Positions 31,595 to 43,440 of a stretch of 64,000 nucleotides of DNA are shown in pieces (the first letter of the stretch is position 1; every line of letters begins with the position of its first letter). The stretch is from positions 5,812,001-5,876,000 of the forward strand of contig JAYJMM010000124.1 of NCBI GenBank assembly GCA_037349105.1, given 5' to 3'. The translations under genes were made by a program, and so were the position numbers. The notes beneath the pieces were generated by a model that saw only the letters and a program-made list of their open reading frames with translations, had not been told where the DNA came from and searched no databases. Origin of the DNA: Limnomonas spitsbergensis (lineage: Eukaryota; Chlorophyta; Chlorophyceae; Chlamydomonadales).

Positions 31595-32828
31595 TCATTT
31601 ATCGACCTCCATGTCTACTCTTTGACTTGCTGGTGGTTCTGGAGCTGTTGCGCTAGCTAAACCGCCAACCCCTGTATCTGCGACTGTGATTGGATCAGCA
31701 GCCATGCTGGAGGCAGGAGATTTTGCCAAATTTATGACTTCAGGCGGCCCAGCAGTGGCAGGCAGAGCCCTATCTTGGTTCGGTGCTAGAGCAGTGGGTA
31801 TAAAGCCCTGCGATGGAGAACAAAAGGTGCAGTCATATCACCGCATCACCATTAAACAAGATTCAAATATTTAACATCCAGGTGGCGTGGTCAAGTTCCC
31901 TGTGATATTACAGGTTGCTTCTGATTGCAAGTAAAACATAGTATCATAGACCATCGATGTGCTTCATCCATGAAATCTCTGGATTGCTGGTGTTCCTGTG
32001 CCTGCTTCCCTGCCTACTAGTGTGCCCATTCATCCCTACCAGAGACCTCTGATCCATACCTTGTCAGCCTTGTCCCCTGGGATGGCTTCCGGCTGATGAT
32101 GGACAGGCTGATTTCCATTGCCTGCTGACTGAGAATTAACCAGGAAATAGTGTGTGTTTTAGTGGGAAGGCCTTCATACGACTTACAAGTGCAAGTGATA
32201 TGGCCTGCATGGTCGGCCCCGACCAGGCAGGGGCGCCCCAGAAAATATTATGCTGGACTAAAATCAATCGACAAATTTCTTCTCACATCTGGTGCGTGCA
32301 TGAATCTGACATTCTTACGCAGGCTCCTTACTAAGAGGGTACTCAGCATTGGACTCACTCTATCTGGAATGGGTTGCCGCTGACTGCCTGAGGGAGTGCT
32401 CAGAACCTCTGCATTGAGAAGCTGCCATATTCAAAATACCGTCATAAACATTCATGAGAACCACAGTTTTGTTGTAAATGCACCCGCAAGGCGCATTTAC
32501 TATCACATGGGTTCCGATTTTATGCTAGTCCCTGTCCGATGCCAGATTAACAAGCTGACTAAAGTTCAGAGAGAAAAGTATGGAGGTACTGGAATATTAC
32601 ATCCAACCCTGGGAGGCATGCGCATGAGCAAGTGCATGTGATCTTGAAGATTTGGTCAGTGCAATTTGCCCCCATAAACCCACCTGTCTTGACCCATTTT
32701 AGAAGCTCAAGCCGGACCTCGCCGTTTACCTTCCCGGAGACGAGAGGGATGACCCTTTTCTCCCATTTCTTCACTCTCCCCTCAAACGGGAGTTGAGGTC
32801 GATCATCATTTTTTCTTCTATAAGCCAT
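31595..32828 (-). CDS. Small BCL7-like protein (tentative)
   Basis: Three exons (32828-32684, 32124-32060, 31807-31595) join in phase to 140 residues. The first 48 residues carry RVKKWEKRVIPL...LELLKWVKT. This resembles the conserved N-terminal motif of BCL7 proteins (VRKWEKKWV...KWVPV), which are subunits of SWI/SNF-type chromatin remodellers. The remainder is Pro/Ala/Asp-rich and looks disordered, as in that family. The C terminus is VDMEVDK. An in-frame ATG at 32873 would add 15 hydrophobic residues. The gene is divergent from ISY1, 171 bp apart. The family call rests on one short motif with a longer linker than usual. Confidence 0.5.
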
Positions 32829-32999
32829 TACTGCATAGATGCCTGAAAAGATGGCGACCTCAGGGAACAGCAAGTCTTCCTCGGAATCTCACATCACTCA
32901 TGCATCCGTACAACGAACTCCGAACTTGTAAGCCCAACTTTTAAGCATTAATGAGGCCCGTTTGAGGGTCACACTGACCTGCTTTCCATAAGATTCGCT
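32829..32999. promoter_or_regulatory. Shared upstream region of the BCL7-like gene and ISY1
   Basis: 171 bp between two divergent start codons. Both promoters must lie within or overlap the neighbouring 5' ends. No named element is recognised. Confidence 0.4.
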
Positions 33000-34391
33000 A
33001 TGGCTCGAAATGCAGAGAAAGCTCAGTCCACGCTAAATCGCTATCTAGCTCACAAAGCGGAGGAGAAAACAGGCCCGAAGCAAAAGCGGCCATATTTGGC
33101 AACGGAATGCAATGATCTTAATGAGTCTGACAAATGGCGGCAGTCAATTCTGCGCGAAGTCGGCAAGAAAGTTATGGAGATCCAAAATGCTGGTCTCGGC
33201 GAGCATAGGTGCAGAGAGTTACAAGCTGGCACACATTTTCTTTCATTACTGCTCATGTCTTTTACTTAAATCATCTTATTCAGAATCCGAGACCTAAATG
33301 ACGAGATCAATAAGCTGATCCGTGAGAAAGGTCATTGGGAACGAAGGATCGTGGAACTTGGAGGGCCTGACTATTCAAGAGCAGCACCCAGAGTCACAGA
33401 CAGCTTGGGCCGAGAGGTGGCTGAGCTCACAGGTGAGCATCCACGAGCGCATGCACAGCACACGCCATGCATGCCATGCATGCTCATGACCAGATTTTGT
33501 GTGAATGTACTCCCCTGTGCTGTGCCTGGCCGGTTAATACACAGCCTGACCAGGACAAGATAGGTGATCACCCCAGGCTTTTGCATCATGGCCCTAAATT
33601 CCTGCCCAGGGGTATTCCGTACATGTTTTCTTTCCTGCTGCAGGCAAGGGATCTGGCTACAGGTACTTTGGGGCTGCTAAGCAGCTACCGGGAGTCAAAG
33701 AGCTGTTTGAGAGGGAGGCGCCCAAAGTAGTGCGCAAAACAAGGTTCCAGATGCACAAGGCGATCGACCCAGATTACTACGGATTCCGGGATGAAGAGGA
33801 CGGCGTATTGGTCAGGGTTGAAGCTGAGGCTGAGAAGCTCATGCGGGCGGAGGTAGGGAATGATTCTGCTACAGTGTTTATTTCAGTGTCGTTCAAAACA
33901 CCTTAGGTGGTCACTGGGGTGCCATAACTGGGCCGATGGGACCAAACTTTGTTTGGCCTACGGTCGGTGACCCTAGCGGCAGGGCTTGCTGTACCAGGCC
34001 ATGCTGTTGCTGAACTGTAGCATATGCGCGCTATATAACCGCACTGTCGTTCAAAATAGTGACTGTTGTTCAGCTCTGTGAAAGCTGCCTGTTGTGCTCC
34101 CCATGCGCCTGCCCTAAACATTCCTCGTGGCTTTTGTCACAGGCCATCTTGGAGTGGGAGGAGAAGGAGCACGAGCGGCAACAAGCCATGGCATCTGCTT
34201 CAGGGAGTCGTCCGCAAGACGATGCCGATGAAGCAGGGCAGCAGTTTGTGGCATTTGTTCCCCTGCCAGACCAGAAGGCGATCGAACTGCGCGTGTTGGA
34301 GAAGAAGAAGAATGACCTGATGGCAAAATATGCAACACTAGCCTTCCAAAGTCAGCAGGAGGAGGCCAAATCGTTGCTGAATAAAAAATAG
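33000..34391 (+). CDS. ISY1: Pre-mRNA-splicing factor ISY1
   Basis: Four exons (33000-33208, 33284-33432, 33644-33852, 34143-34391) give 271 residues. The start MARNAEKAQSTLNRYL and the core RPYLATECNDLNESDKWR, VGKKVMEIQNAGLGEHRIRD, GKGSGYRYFGAAKQLPGVK and IDPDYYGFRDEEDG are hallmarks of ISY1. The C terminus is charged and coiled (LEKKKNDLMAKYATL). ISY1 belongs to the Prp19-associated/NTC complex and acts in the catalytic spliceosome in the nucleus. The length is near that of fungal and animal homologues. Stop is TAG. The last intron holds a SINE-like copy. Confidence 0.95.
33870..34045 (-). repeat. SINE-like repeat in ISY1 intron 3
   Basis: In reverse orientation: AGTGTTTATTTCAGTG at the outer end, GGGACCAAACTTTGTTTGGC (complement of the B-box-like block), and AGGGCTTGCTGTACCAGGCC (complement of the A-box-like block). 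Confidence 0.65.
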
Positions 34392-36771
34392 CTTGTGATA
34401 ATATCTTGTTTCACACAGTACGCACGGAGGACGTGAGATCCTTCCAGACAGCTGGACCTGACTTACATGCCTGCAGCAAGTGTTATTTTGATATCATGAT
34501 ACCTCAGTTTTGTTGTTTTATAGACTTTTATGAGCTCAGCAAGGGCTTAATCCTCCTGCTGTCCTGCATTATCTTGCCCTTTGCCTGAATAGGCATTGGA
34601 CTTACATGTTACTGGCATGCAGCTTCCACTGACATGAGTAGACCTGACATCAGCACAATTCCTGTCGTACCTGCATCCCTGGGGACCACACGATGGGGGT
34701 TTTGACATTTCTTTCCACATTTGTTACGTCTAACGCTTGCATTGGCTGGCTGTAGTGCTGGCATCATCATCACTGCTATCCTTAACGGTAGTGTCTTTCT
34801 TTAATTCCCGAGCAGCATCTGACTGGAAAGACAGCTGGTGAATGGGCAAGTCACCCAAATGGGTAGGCTGCTGGACCCCTGACGTGTTGTACTAGTTTTC
34901 GAGTTTTGTCCAAACCACATAGCCGACACTTCGACAGTGCTGTGCATTTGTCTATGACATAGGTGATTACAAGCTTCATAAGACCATGAGAGATCCTGGC
35001 ATGCGCTTTTGATTGTTCTCAAATGCTCATTACCGGTATTGATGAACGGGTCCTCACCTGGAGCCCATGCTGTAAACATTCCCATATTCTGAAGTGTAGA
35101 ACAGTGCATACCCGCTGAGCCCATGTTCCTAAGTGATGCCTTAAGATTTCAGATTCATCCTACAATGCAGTACTTAAAAGTCTGATGCACTATTTGAGCA
35201 AGACTGAGGAACCTGACTCCCTTTTATTTTCGGCCTTACTGGTACCCGTCTCTCTGCAGTCACAATTTTTGATCTCGTTCTTGAGTCGACGGTTGACGCC
35301 CACGCAGCGGAGCCTTGAAGCAGGGCCCAGGGGTGTAGCATCATTTACCTACCTAACGTCTGGTTGCAAAATGAGCGAAGACACTAAAATCTTAGCATTG
35401 CACCTTGGGCTTAGCCCTTGCTTCTTCAGGCATGTGGTTACCCATCTTGTGCAGCTGCAGTTCGCAGGATTAGCTTGAGTCTTATGGATGCTTCTGTATC
35501 CTCCCACCCTCTTCCATTCTTCTGGAATGTTGAAGCTTGTCTCTTCCATGACTGGGGGACTCTGAATCCACAGAACCAGTACTGGTCTTCAAAATTATTA
35601 CCGTCGAGCACCCAAGTTCTTGGGCACTTGGGCAGTACCGGTATGTCATTTCATCATACCGTATGTCAGATTAACCTACTTAGTCAATGGCATTACTCCT
35701 CTGGGCTATGCTGAAAAAGCTCGGCCGTGTGGGCGCCCGACTGTGTGGTCGGACGAAAACAAATGTAAGGCTTACCAAGTCAGTGCCACACTAGATTGGG
35801 TTCTCAACTAGGTTGGGTACGGACCATCCCAAATTAAAAGGTAAATCATGCCAATAGATCGAATCACGTGGTATGTCCTTCCTGTAAGTTTCCGTCTCCC
35901 AACTCCATTTTGGGGCACCAGTGCAGCCGAGCCTTTTATGCTGGGCCCAGAGGTTAAAATCGATGCATAGCCGCTGGGCCCTGCTGAACGCTGGGCCGCG
36001 TGGGGCTGGTGGGGAATGACTTAGCTAAATTCCAGCTACCGTGCACAGCCAGGACCATGGTGTAATCATGCAACCCTCCTATGTGAGGGTGACAGGAACA
36101 TGGAACCCGGCGATCTAGACAGGGGGAGAGAGAAGATTGTGTGGCAGATTAGATCTCTGAACCTTTGGCCCAGAGGTGTGTCGTCATTTACTGCTACAGG
36201 GAATGACACACCATGGGATATTTGGCATTAGAGTGCAGCATGGCAACTTACCGGTAAATTGGTAATGCATGTCTGACGGTACAACTTGTACAGTGGTGTC
36301 ATAAGAGGTAATGATGATGGACACTGAATGTCTGCATCTCCGGTTGTACCTGTACAGGTATCTTCCAGTGACACATGACGGTACTTTTGTCCACAAAGCA
36401 ACAGGAGACTACCGGTATAGGGGTCGATTTGACTCGAAGCTGGGCATGATTTGTTACGTTGGTGGGGTAGAAAGAAAGAGAGAGATGGCCTACTGTATTC
36501 GGCTTGAATTTTGAGAGCAGCAAGCAGGTAGCAACTAATGGATGCCTGGGTAGGCACCACCAGTCGCGACGATCTGAGTTCGGGCACTGAGACGGTCGGT
36601 CTTCAGAGTTCAGACCGACCGTCCGTAGATCCTGCACGAGTCCAGATCCTGCGTATACGAGATTTGGTCGGATCTGCGAGCAGGCGGGTGCATAAAGGGC
36701 GCACCTACCAGCACAATTTATCCCGCCTCATTGATTCAACCTCAATCCCTCCAAACAAGCCAATCCAAGAA
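34392..36771. repeat. Intergenic region rich in repeat fragments
   Basis: Between ISY1 and LHCII I see no gene. LINE 3'-end pieces lie at ~35240-35340 (plus, GGAGCCTTGAAGCAGGGCCC), ~35700-35765 (minus) and ~35885-35955 (plus, CCGAGCCTTTTATGCTGGGC). The second member of the dispersed repeat pair lies at 35965-36165. The octamer TACCGGTA occurs four times between 35030 and 36415. Confidence 0.6.
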
Positions 36772-38400
36772 ATGTCGTTCGCTCTCGCCTCTCGCAAGGC
36801 TGCCTCTGTCGCCTGCCAGGCAAAGAAGGCATCAAAGAAGGTGGGCCAATGCACAAGAACTTTGATTCGCTTCGCGCTAAATGAGTGTGCGAAACTTTAC
36901 CCCTAAATATGCCGTCCTAAATTTCCAACTAACGTCGCTGAGTGAACCGCAGGCTGCATCTGGCGGTGCGTCAGGCTACTATGGCCCTGACCGAGTGAAG
37001 TGGCTGGGTGAGTGACTGGTTCCGGCTGCTTGTTTTTTTCTGTGTTGATACCTCGCGTCAAAAAACGACAGCACGTCTGCGAGAGAGAGTGTCGATTGCG
37101 GTGGGTGTATCGGTACTACTGTCGTGCCAGCTGGTATTCTGCACTGATCAACACATGCCACTGCCTCACAGGCCCCTTCTCCGGCAACACCCCTTCCTAC
37201 CTGACCGGCGAGTTCGCTGGTGATTATGGTTGGGACACCGTCGGCCTCTCCGCCGACCCCGAGACCTTCTCCCGCTACCGTGAGCTCGAGCTCATCCACG
37301 CCCGCTGGGCTCTGCTGGGCTCCCTGGGCATGGTCTTCCCTGAGATCCTGGCCAACAACGGGGTCAAGATTGGCGAGCCTGTCTGGTTCAAGGCCGGCTC
37401 CCAGATCTTCTCTCAAAATGGCTTGAACTACCTGGGCAGCCCTGCCCTGATCCACGCCTCCAACATAGTCGCGACCCTTGCCTTCCAGGTGGGTCATAAT
37501 AGCTTGTCCCTGCTGTCCCATGCACCCTAGGCTCCAAGCAGTTTGAATTGTGAGGGCCCTCCCTGGGGCCCACCTGCTGCTCTGGTACAGGCTCCAATCA
37601 GTTAGAATTGTGATAGCTCCCCGGGCCCCCCCGCTGCTCCGTCACAACTTAACCTTTGCATATTTCCCACTGCTATGTCGCATATAGAGGAGGTCATTGA
37701 CATATGGTCGATATGGAGGATGCAACATCCTACCGTAAAGAGGATGCCGCCTCCAGCTCGTTCCTTGCCACTTCGGTGACCATCCTTTCTAGAGTGCCCT
37801 GCCATTGTGGATCATGTTTAATCTGTAGAGTGCTGCTGTTTGTGACTTCTCGCGGAGAATTCTGCCTAAAGCTGGCTCAACCTTGGATATGAATGACAAA
37901 ATCTAATCACTTCTCTGACTCTGCATGTCAGGTTATCCTGATGGGCCTCATTGAGGGTTACCGTGTCAACGGCGGCCCGGCCGGCGAGGGCCTAGACCCC
38001 CTGTACCCCGGCGAGTCCTTCGACCCCCTGGGCCTGGCTGACGACCCCGACACCTTCGCTGAGCTCAAGGTCAAGGAGATCAAGAATGGACGCCTCGCCA
38101 TGTTTGCCAGCTTCGGATTCTTTGTACAGGCTATTGTGACTGGGAAGGGCCCCCTGCAGAACCTCACTGACCATCTGGCCGACCCTGGCACGAACAATGC
38201 GTTCGCCTTTGCCACCAAGGTGAGCATTATTTGCCAAGCCTGGCAAGTCTGTTCAAAACAATGGAATTATGTTTTCATGAAGCTGCATATCAATTATGAA
38301 ATTAGCATGGGAAATGTTGCAGTTCCATCCACCTCCCTAATTCCACTTCCATTCCTAATATGTGTCCTCTCCCCTTTTGCAGTTTACGCCCTCTGCTTAA
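36772..38400 (+). CDS. Major light-harvesting chlorophyll a/b-binding protein of photosystem II (LHCII)
   Basis: Five exons (36772-36840, 36953-37007, 37172-37488, 37932-38219, 38383-38400) give 248 residues. A short basic transit peptide ([19 protein letters not shown]) is followed by [20 protein letters not shown], close to the trimerisation motif WYGPDR. Helix 1 has [19 protein letters not shown], with the chlorophyll-binding ExxHxR pattern; helix 3 has [19 protein letters not shown]. The C terminus [20 protein letters not shown] is typical of green-algal LHCBM proteins. It binds chlorophylls a and b and xanthophylls in the thylakoid membrane. [11 protein letters not shown] and LAFQVILM differ slightly from common LHCBM versions. 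Intron 3 holds a ~60-bp tandem duplication (37530-37650). Confidence 0.96.
37530..37650 (+). repeat. ~60-bp tandem duplication in LHCII intron 3
   Basis: GGCTCCAAGCAGTTTGAATTGTGAG and GGCTCCAATCAGTTAGAATTGTGAT start two adjacent units, each continuing into CTCC-GGGGCCC-CC-GCTGCT. Confidence 0.85.
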
Positions 38401-38814
38401 TTGTCTGCTGAATGAGGCTCTACAGCATATGACCATGGAGGTCCATGATTTTGATTAGTTTAGTTTTTTTCGCCAGAGCGCATCTTCATGTGTCGGACTT
38501 TTCTTATTTGTATATTACCTGAGTGTGTTCAAACGACTTCATCGAGTTGGAACAGTGACTGATCTGTCATTGACCGAAAATGTTATTTATTTTGTCTGAC
38601 AGTTTTTTACCATCAAGCTGCCGCTAGTGTGCCCTCGGATTGAGCAATGCAGTTATACTTTGCTTAACATATGTTATTTAGAGAGGAAAGTGAGTCACAA
38701 AACAGCTGCATGATGGTGGAAACAATTTGTAACAATTCTGCTACCAGGAGGTCAGAACAATGACCGGGGCAATGCCATATATTGCCTGTCAAACTTTTGA
38801 ATTGCTACCACAGT

Positions 38815-39370
38815 GAGTCAATGACATAACACCTCTGGGCCCTGCTCAAAAAGGCTCGGCCGCCCAACTGTCTCTTTGGAAGAAAATAAAATTAAGGGAG
38901 GGAAGAAGGAGAAGAAAAGAAGGGAAAGAACTACCCCCTTCAAAAGGAAAAGGCAGCCCGAAGTAAACCTTACCCCTCTCAAGCCTATTCCCCAAGAAGG
39001 CAAACAAAAACAGCAAAACTAGGTCTCATCGAAGCGTACGACGTCCTCAACAAAAGTCAGAGCCTCCCATCCAAGCCTGCCCTGGTACAACTGTTGAAAG
39101 TCTGTGGCACCTTCCGGGGGGCTTGCCCAACCTCTGTCCCTAAGCCTCTCCTTCACGCTAGGGCACTGTAAGCAGACATGCAGCGCATCCTCCACAAGCT
39201 CGCCCTTGCCCAAGACCATTGGCAGCAACGTCCGTCACTCTGCTGACCGCTGCGCCGTCCTCGAGTGTCAGCTGTGCTGACGGCGCCGAGCCGCAGCCTT
39301 GAGTTCGTGCGCGCGCAAGCACACTCCCTTTGACTGCGGCCACAGTGAGTGGATGATTCAGACATTTAAA
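38815..39370 (-). mobile_element. 5'-truncated LINE copy with zf-RVT-like C-terminal domain
   Basis: On the minus strand, RLRLGAVSTADTRGRRSGQQ is followed by a Cys/His-rich region (broken here), then CLQCPSVKERLRDRGWASPP and FQQLYQGRLGWEALTFVEDV. This matches the C terminus of the copy at 44.2-45.7 kb. The 3' UTR ends in GAGCAGGGCCCAGAGGTGT at ~38820. Confidence 0.8.
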
Positions 39371-39730
39371 GTTTGTGAAGATTGGACAGTCCAACAAAGC
39401 ATCACATTTGATGCATGGGACATGTGCCCGTAAACCGGCACAGACACTAAATACGCTAGGACAGCGAGCGAAAACCAGTGACCCGCCTGGGCTAGCAAGG
39501 AACACACAACCAACAGGTAGCAGCATGGGAATGAACCCCGTAGTGCAGAAGATAAGCCCCAGCCATAAAACATGATGTGAGTGCGAAAGAACTCGGTTGA
39601 ACACCGCCTAGAAAGATTGAGGATGTATACAAGAGTGTTTGGGTGTTAACCTGAAAATTCTGTCAAGGACATTACACCGCTGGGCCCTGCTCAAAAAGGC
39701 TCGGCCGCGAGGGCGCCTTAAGTAAGGCGC
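39371..39730 (-). mobile_element. Repeat fragments adjoining the LINE copy
   Basis: 39371-39610 (minus: VPCIKCDALLDC, then a hydrophobic stretch) recurs at ~17440-17620 (minus) and in part at ~46260-46330 (plus), always with GATGCATGGGACAGGTGCC-like text. A separate minimal LINE 3' end is at 39665-39720. Confidence 0.6.
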
Positions 39731-40400
39731 AAGGGGGCAGGAAAAACAGGAGTAGAAGTGGGAAACAAAGTGAAGGGACAATCAAAAGGCCTGAAAATCC
39801 TGTGTGAAACTGTGTGACGTGTAACTGAAGTGAGTAAAGTGTCCAAAAAGTGTGAACTGTTTGTATAAATCATTGAGATCAGTGTGCAAAACTTTTGTTA
39901 CGGTAGTGAGTAATTTCTATTTGAATCAGTGATTTAGAAACGACATGGACGCTTCAGAATCCTGTCCCTTGCAGTCACCTCATCTTTCATTGTTTATTCT
40001 CAGAAGGCAATTATCCATTCGTGCATCCCGATAAATGCGGATGACTTCATTAAAAGACTTTGGATGATTTCGGAAAGCTAGGCTGGTTACTATGTGTGAT
40101 GCGAACAGGCAGCACGGAGAAGTCCTGGCAAGAGCACAGCTTACGGATAGGAGTACCCATGATAACAATATTACTCGCTGTGCCATAGAGGCAAATTTTG
40201 ACAAAACTCACGAAATGGCGCGATATTCATGGACCCATATATTTTCAGTACAATCTGGAATACTGCAGGGGGAGTGCTATCTCAGTACAAATATGAAGTC
40301 AGCATCCAAATGACGCCGTCAACATTTCTCGAGGCACCAAGAATGTAGTAAGGACCTCTGGGTATTACCAAAATACTCACATACCAGTACATAGAACCTT
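39731..40400. other. Stretch with no recognisable feature
   Basis: A/T-richer sequence with no long frame, no clear repeat and no RNA gene that I can recognise. Confidence 0.4.
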
Positions 40401-43400
40401 GCATGAGGAAGAAAACAAATCGGGGAATAGGCTCAGAATACCTGTACAAAACTCGTTATTTTTTGAGCTTATACCGCCACTCACGGGCCAAGATACATAT
40501 TTGTAATGAGCCACTCATGCCATGCGATGTGAAGGGCTGGCCACAGACGATTGCCGGCCAGCCCTTCACATCGCCCTATGGCGGCGCAGTGTCTCTTGTG
40601 CCCGTCATTCCACGCCTGCATTTGGCATGCCTTGCAGCAGTACCTCGCCCTGCACCCGCCTGCTCACGCCAGAGTCCTGATAGTCATTACACACGGACCA
40701 TCCATATCCAGGCAGGCAAAGTTCCAGCAGAGCCCTGTACCCCAAAGGACCTCCGGCAGGCCCAGCACGAGCTCTGCCCTGACCAGCTCCCAGCTGCTGC
40801 CATCGGCAGCCCCACAGCCTCTGACATGAGGCCGAGGAGCAGCTGATGCACCACCTCCGTCTTTCATCGGTGTAACACGCTGCCCTAGGAGCAGGATTTC
40901 TCTCAATAGCCCGAACAGCCGGTGGCTAGCCTTTGGTATGCCCAAAGGGGAACCAAGGCCAGGCCCTCCCATCCCACCTCCCATGACCAAGCCCGGGAGC
41001 TCAACAGCTGTCAGATGACTGACTAGCGACCTTGCCTCAGCAAAGAGCGTGTCCAGGCCTGGGGCATGAAGCAGCTGCTTGAGCACTATCAGCAGCTGAT
41101 GGAGGCATGTGCTCAAAGCCATCGCTGCCACATCCCTCAACAACAAATCAGACATGCACTCCAGCAGCACCTCCCACACGTCCCAGGACCCTAAACAGCG
41201 CGCCTTGTACCACTGCCACATCCCTCCCTGTCGTTGAGAGCCTTGCGGTTGAGGAGCTGGACAGCTCAGGGCTCGGCGCCCCCCTCTCGTCAGGGTGAAT
41301 CCGCATCTCCTCAGCTGCCTGTCTGAACCTGGCTGGGCTGTCAATCTCCACTGCCAAACGTGATCCAACTCGTGCAGAGTAGTCTGAGGTTGCAGCACCC
41401 CAAGCTCTTGCATTGCAGCACTGCATATGCTGCCGGACGCAGCTGAAGGGCTGCACACCCAGTGCTGTGCTCGCCAGGCTGTCTACCAGCAAGGTCATGC
41501 AGGCCGTCACCTATATGACCAGCAGCTGGTGCATGCGGTGCGCAGCGGTCATGTCGGGACTAGGCCGCCCGCCAGGCGCAGCAGCTCAAAGAGACTGCTG
41601 CCAGGCCTCCCAGTGCTGACGCAGCACCTTGCTTGCAGCATGGATAGTGATCCACAAGGGATCGGTCAGCAATGCAGACAGGCACAGCTGAGGCGCTTCA
41701 ATGCCACTCGTGAATACCCTGGTTTTAGGGAGGGCTGAGCAGGAGAGGGTGCCGGCCTTTACAGACTCGTCAAGTTTGACGGATGCGTCAGCAGGCAGCA
41801 ACGGCGGACCTGGCGACTGAACACCAGAGGTATCCATGACCGATGGGGCAGGGCTGACAGGTGCTGTACATATGTCAAGTCCTGGAGCTGCAATGGAAAT
41901 GGCTTTGGCCAGTACACTACAGCAGGCCGGGACAACGAGGGCTGCGAGTTCGCCTTCAGCTCGCATGGGCAGGTGCCATGTGAGTGCTGCCATGTGGGCG
42001 ATCCCAAAGGTATGCAAGGCAGGGCTGAACGCATGCTCCAAATCCAGCGAAATGGTTTCCGAGTTAGTTGGAAGCAGTACCACTTCTTTATACTGAGTAA
42101 GGCCCATGCGGACCATCCTCAGCAGACTTGAACACACCTGATCCGGCGGACACGATAATTGCAGCTGAGGGCGGCACGATCGACCAACACAAACATCATG
42201 GAATGTCAGGCTGGCCTTCCCCATAGCCTAACTCAAGCACGCCATGAACAGCAGCTCGTGAACTGAGGTATGGGGGGCTATGAGGCGCAGCATCTCTTCC
42301 ATCAAGCACATGAGGTCTCACAATTGTTGCGGCCTCAAAAGCTCAATATCAAAGACAAGGTGGACAAGAAAGGATGGAGGTGCAGGGTTGAATTGCAGTG
42401 CATCGGAAATAGTGCACTTGAGAGCGAAATGTGGATAATTAAAGAACTGCTTCTGTACCCAATTCAGGTTACGGGGCACGAAAGTGAAAAGCAGGCTGGT
42501 AAATTTGGTAAATTTGCAATTACATATTAACTTGGTGAGTACCGTAGGTGACTGTGAATGTTAAGCAGAATGCAAAATGAAATGCTTCATATATTCTTGT
42601 CAGGACGCTGGAGCATGGTACAGGGGGCTCGTGAAAAATTGCCCAGCCATGCACATACCTCTGGCCATGTTAACCTACCGGGCGAAAATGAGAGCAGCAC
42701 ATCTCTTGCTTGTACCAACAGATGCTCTTAGTCCCCTGACAGCTCGAACTGTGCTGCATGGCCATTCGTAGCAGAAGAGGGAGATGAAGACGGAGACAAT
42801 GTGCTGGCTGTGCTGGCTGCAGTCTGCACTGATGCGGATGAAGGCTGGGTGAGGAGGCATCTCGTTGGCAGCAGTGCAATCTGCATGGCCTGCAGCGCAC
42901 ACCGTTTCCGCATGGATAGGTCCACTATCGTGGCTCAGCAGTGGCGCCATGATAGACAGCGGGAGGCCCAGCCCAAGACTGCAGAGCAGTTGATCCCAAG
43001 ACGGGTGGTCTAGCAGTGCCTTAGCATGAATGCTCCTCGCCAGCTGGAAGGACCCCACCAGAAAGGGTGTGCGCGACTTCAAATTTGACGCGGACAAAGA
43101 TGGTCCTCCCCTGTGAAAGTACTGGTCCAGGCCAGCAAGATGGGCAAACCACAATCCGGTAAATCCAGGCAGTTGGTACATGTTGGCAATAGAGGTTCGT
43201 GTGCTGCCGTCAACCTCAACATTCACCAGCCATCTGCGGACGCGAGGGATGCAATACTCCGTGCAGGTGCAGCAGAGTTCAACGACGTCATCAGTCCTCA
43301 CACCATGGGAGGTCCCACCTCGCAAGGTGTCATCTGAACTGGCCAATGAGAGGGACCAGCAAGGGATTTCGAGGAAGATCTTTGAGTCCCGGATGTCAGA

Positions 43401-43440
43401 GGGTTTGCAGTCACCTAGAATATGATGCATAAGCAGTGCT
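40400..43440 (-). pseudogene. Unrecognised, probably degenerate coding region
   Basis: The minus strand shows several long open stretches in different frames: 43430-42675 (251 codons, with LVNVEVDGSTRTSIANMYQL and DHPSWDQLLCSLGLGLPLS), 42224-41586 (212 codons, with SLDLEHAFSPALHTFGIAHM), 41510-41148 and 41458-40664. Their composition (Leu/Ala/Ser/His-rich, with amphipathic helices) looks protein-like, but I could not join them with convincing splice sites, and no family is recognised. It may be a decayed gene, an intron-rich gene with ends I missed, or part of a transposon. Confidence 0.3.
40524..40574. repeat. Perfect inverted repeat, 19-bp arms and 13-nt loop
   Basis: GCGATGTGAAGGGCTGGCC (40524-40542) and its exact reverse complement (40556-40574) flank ACAGACGATTGCC. 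The stem is GC-rich and would be very stable as RNA or a cruciform. Confidence 0.97.
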
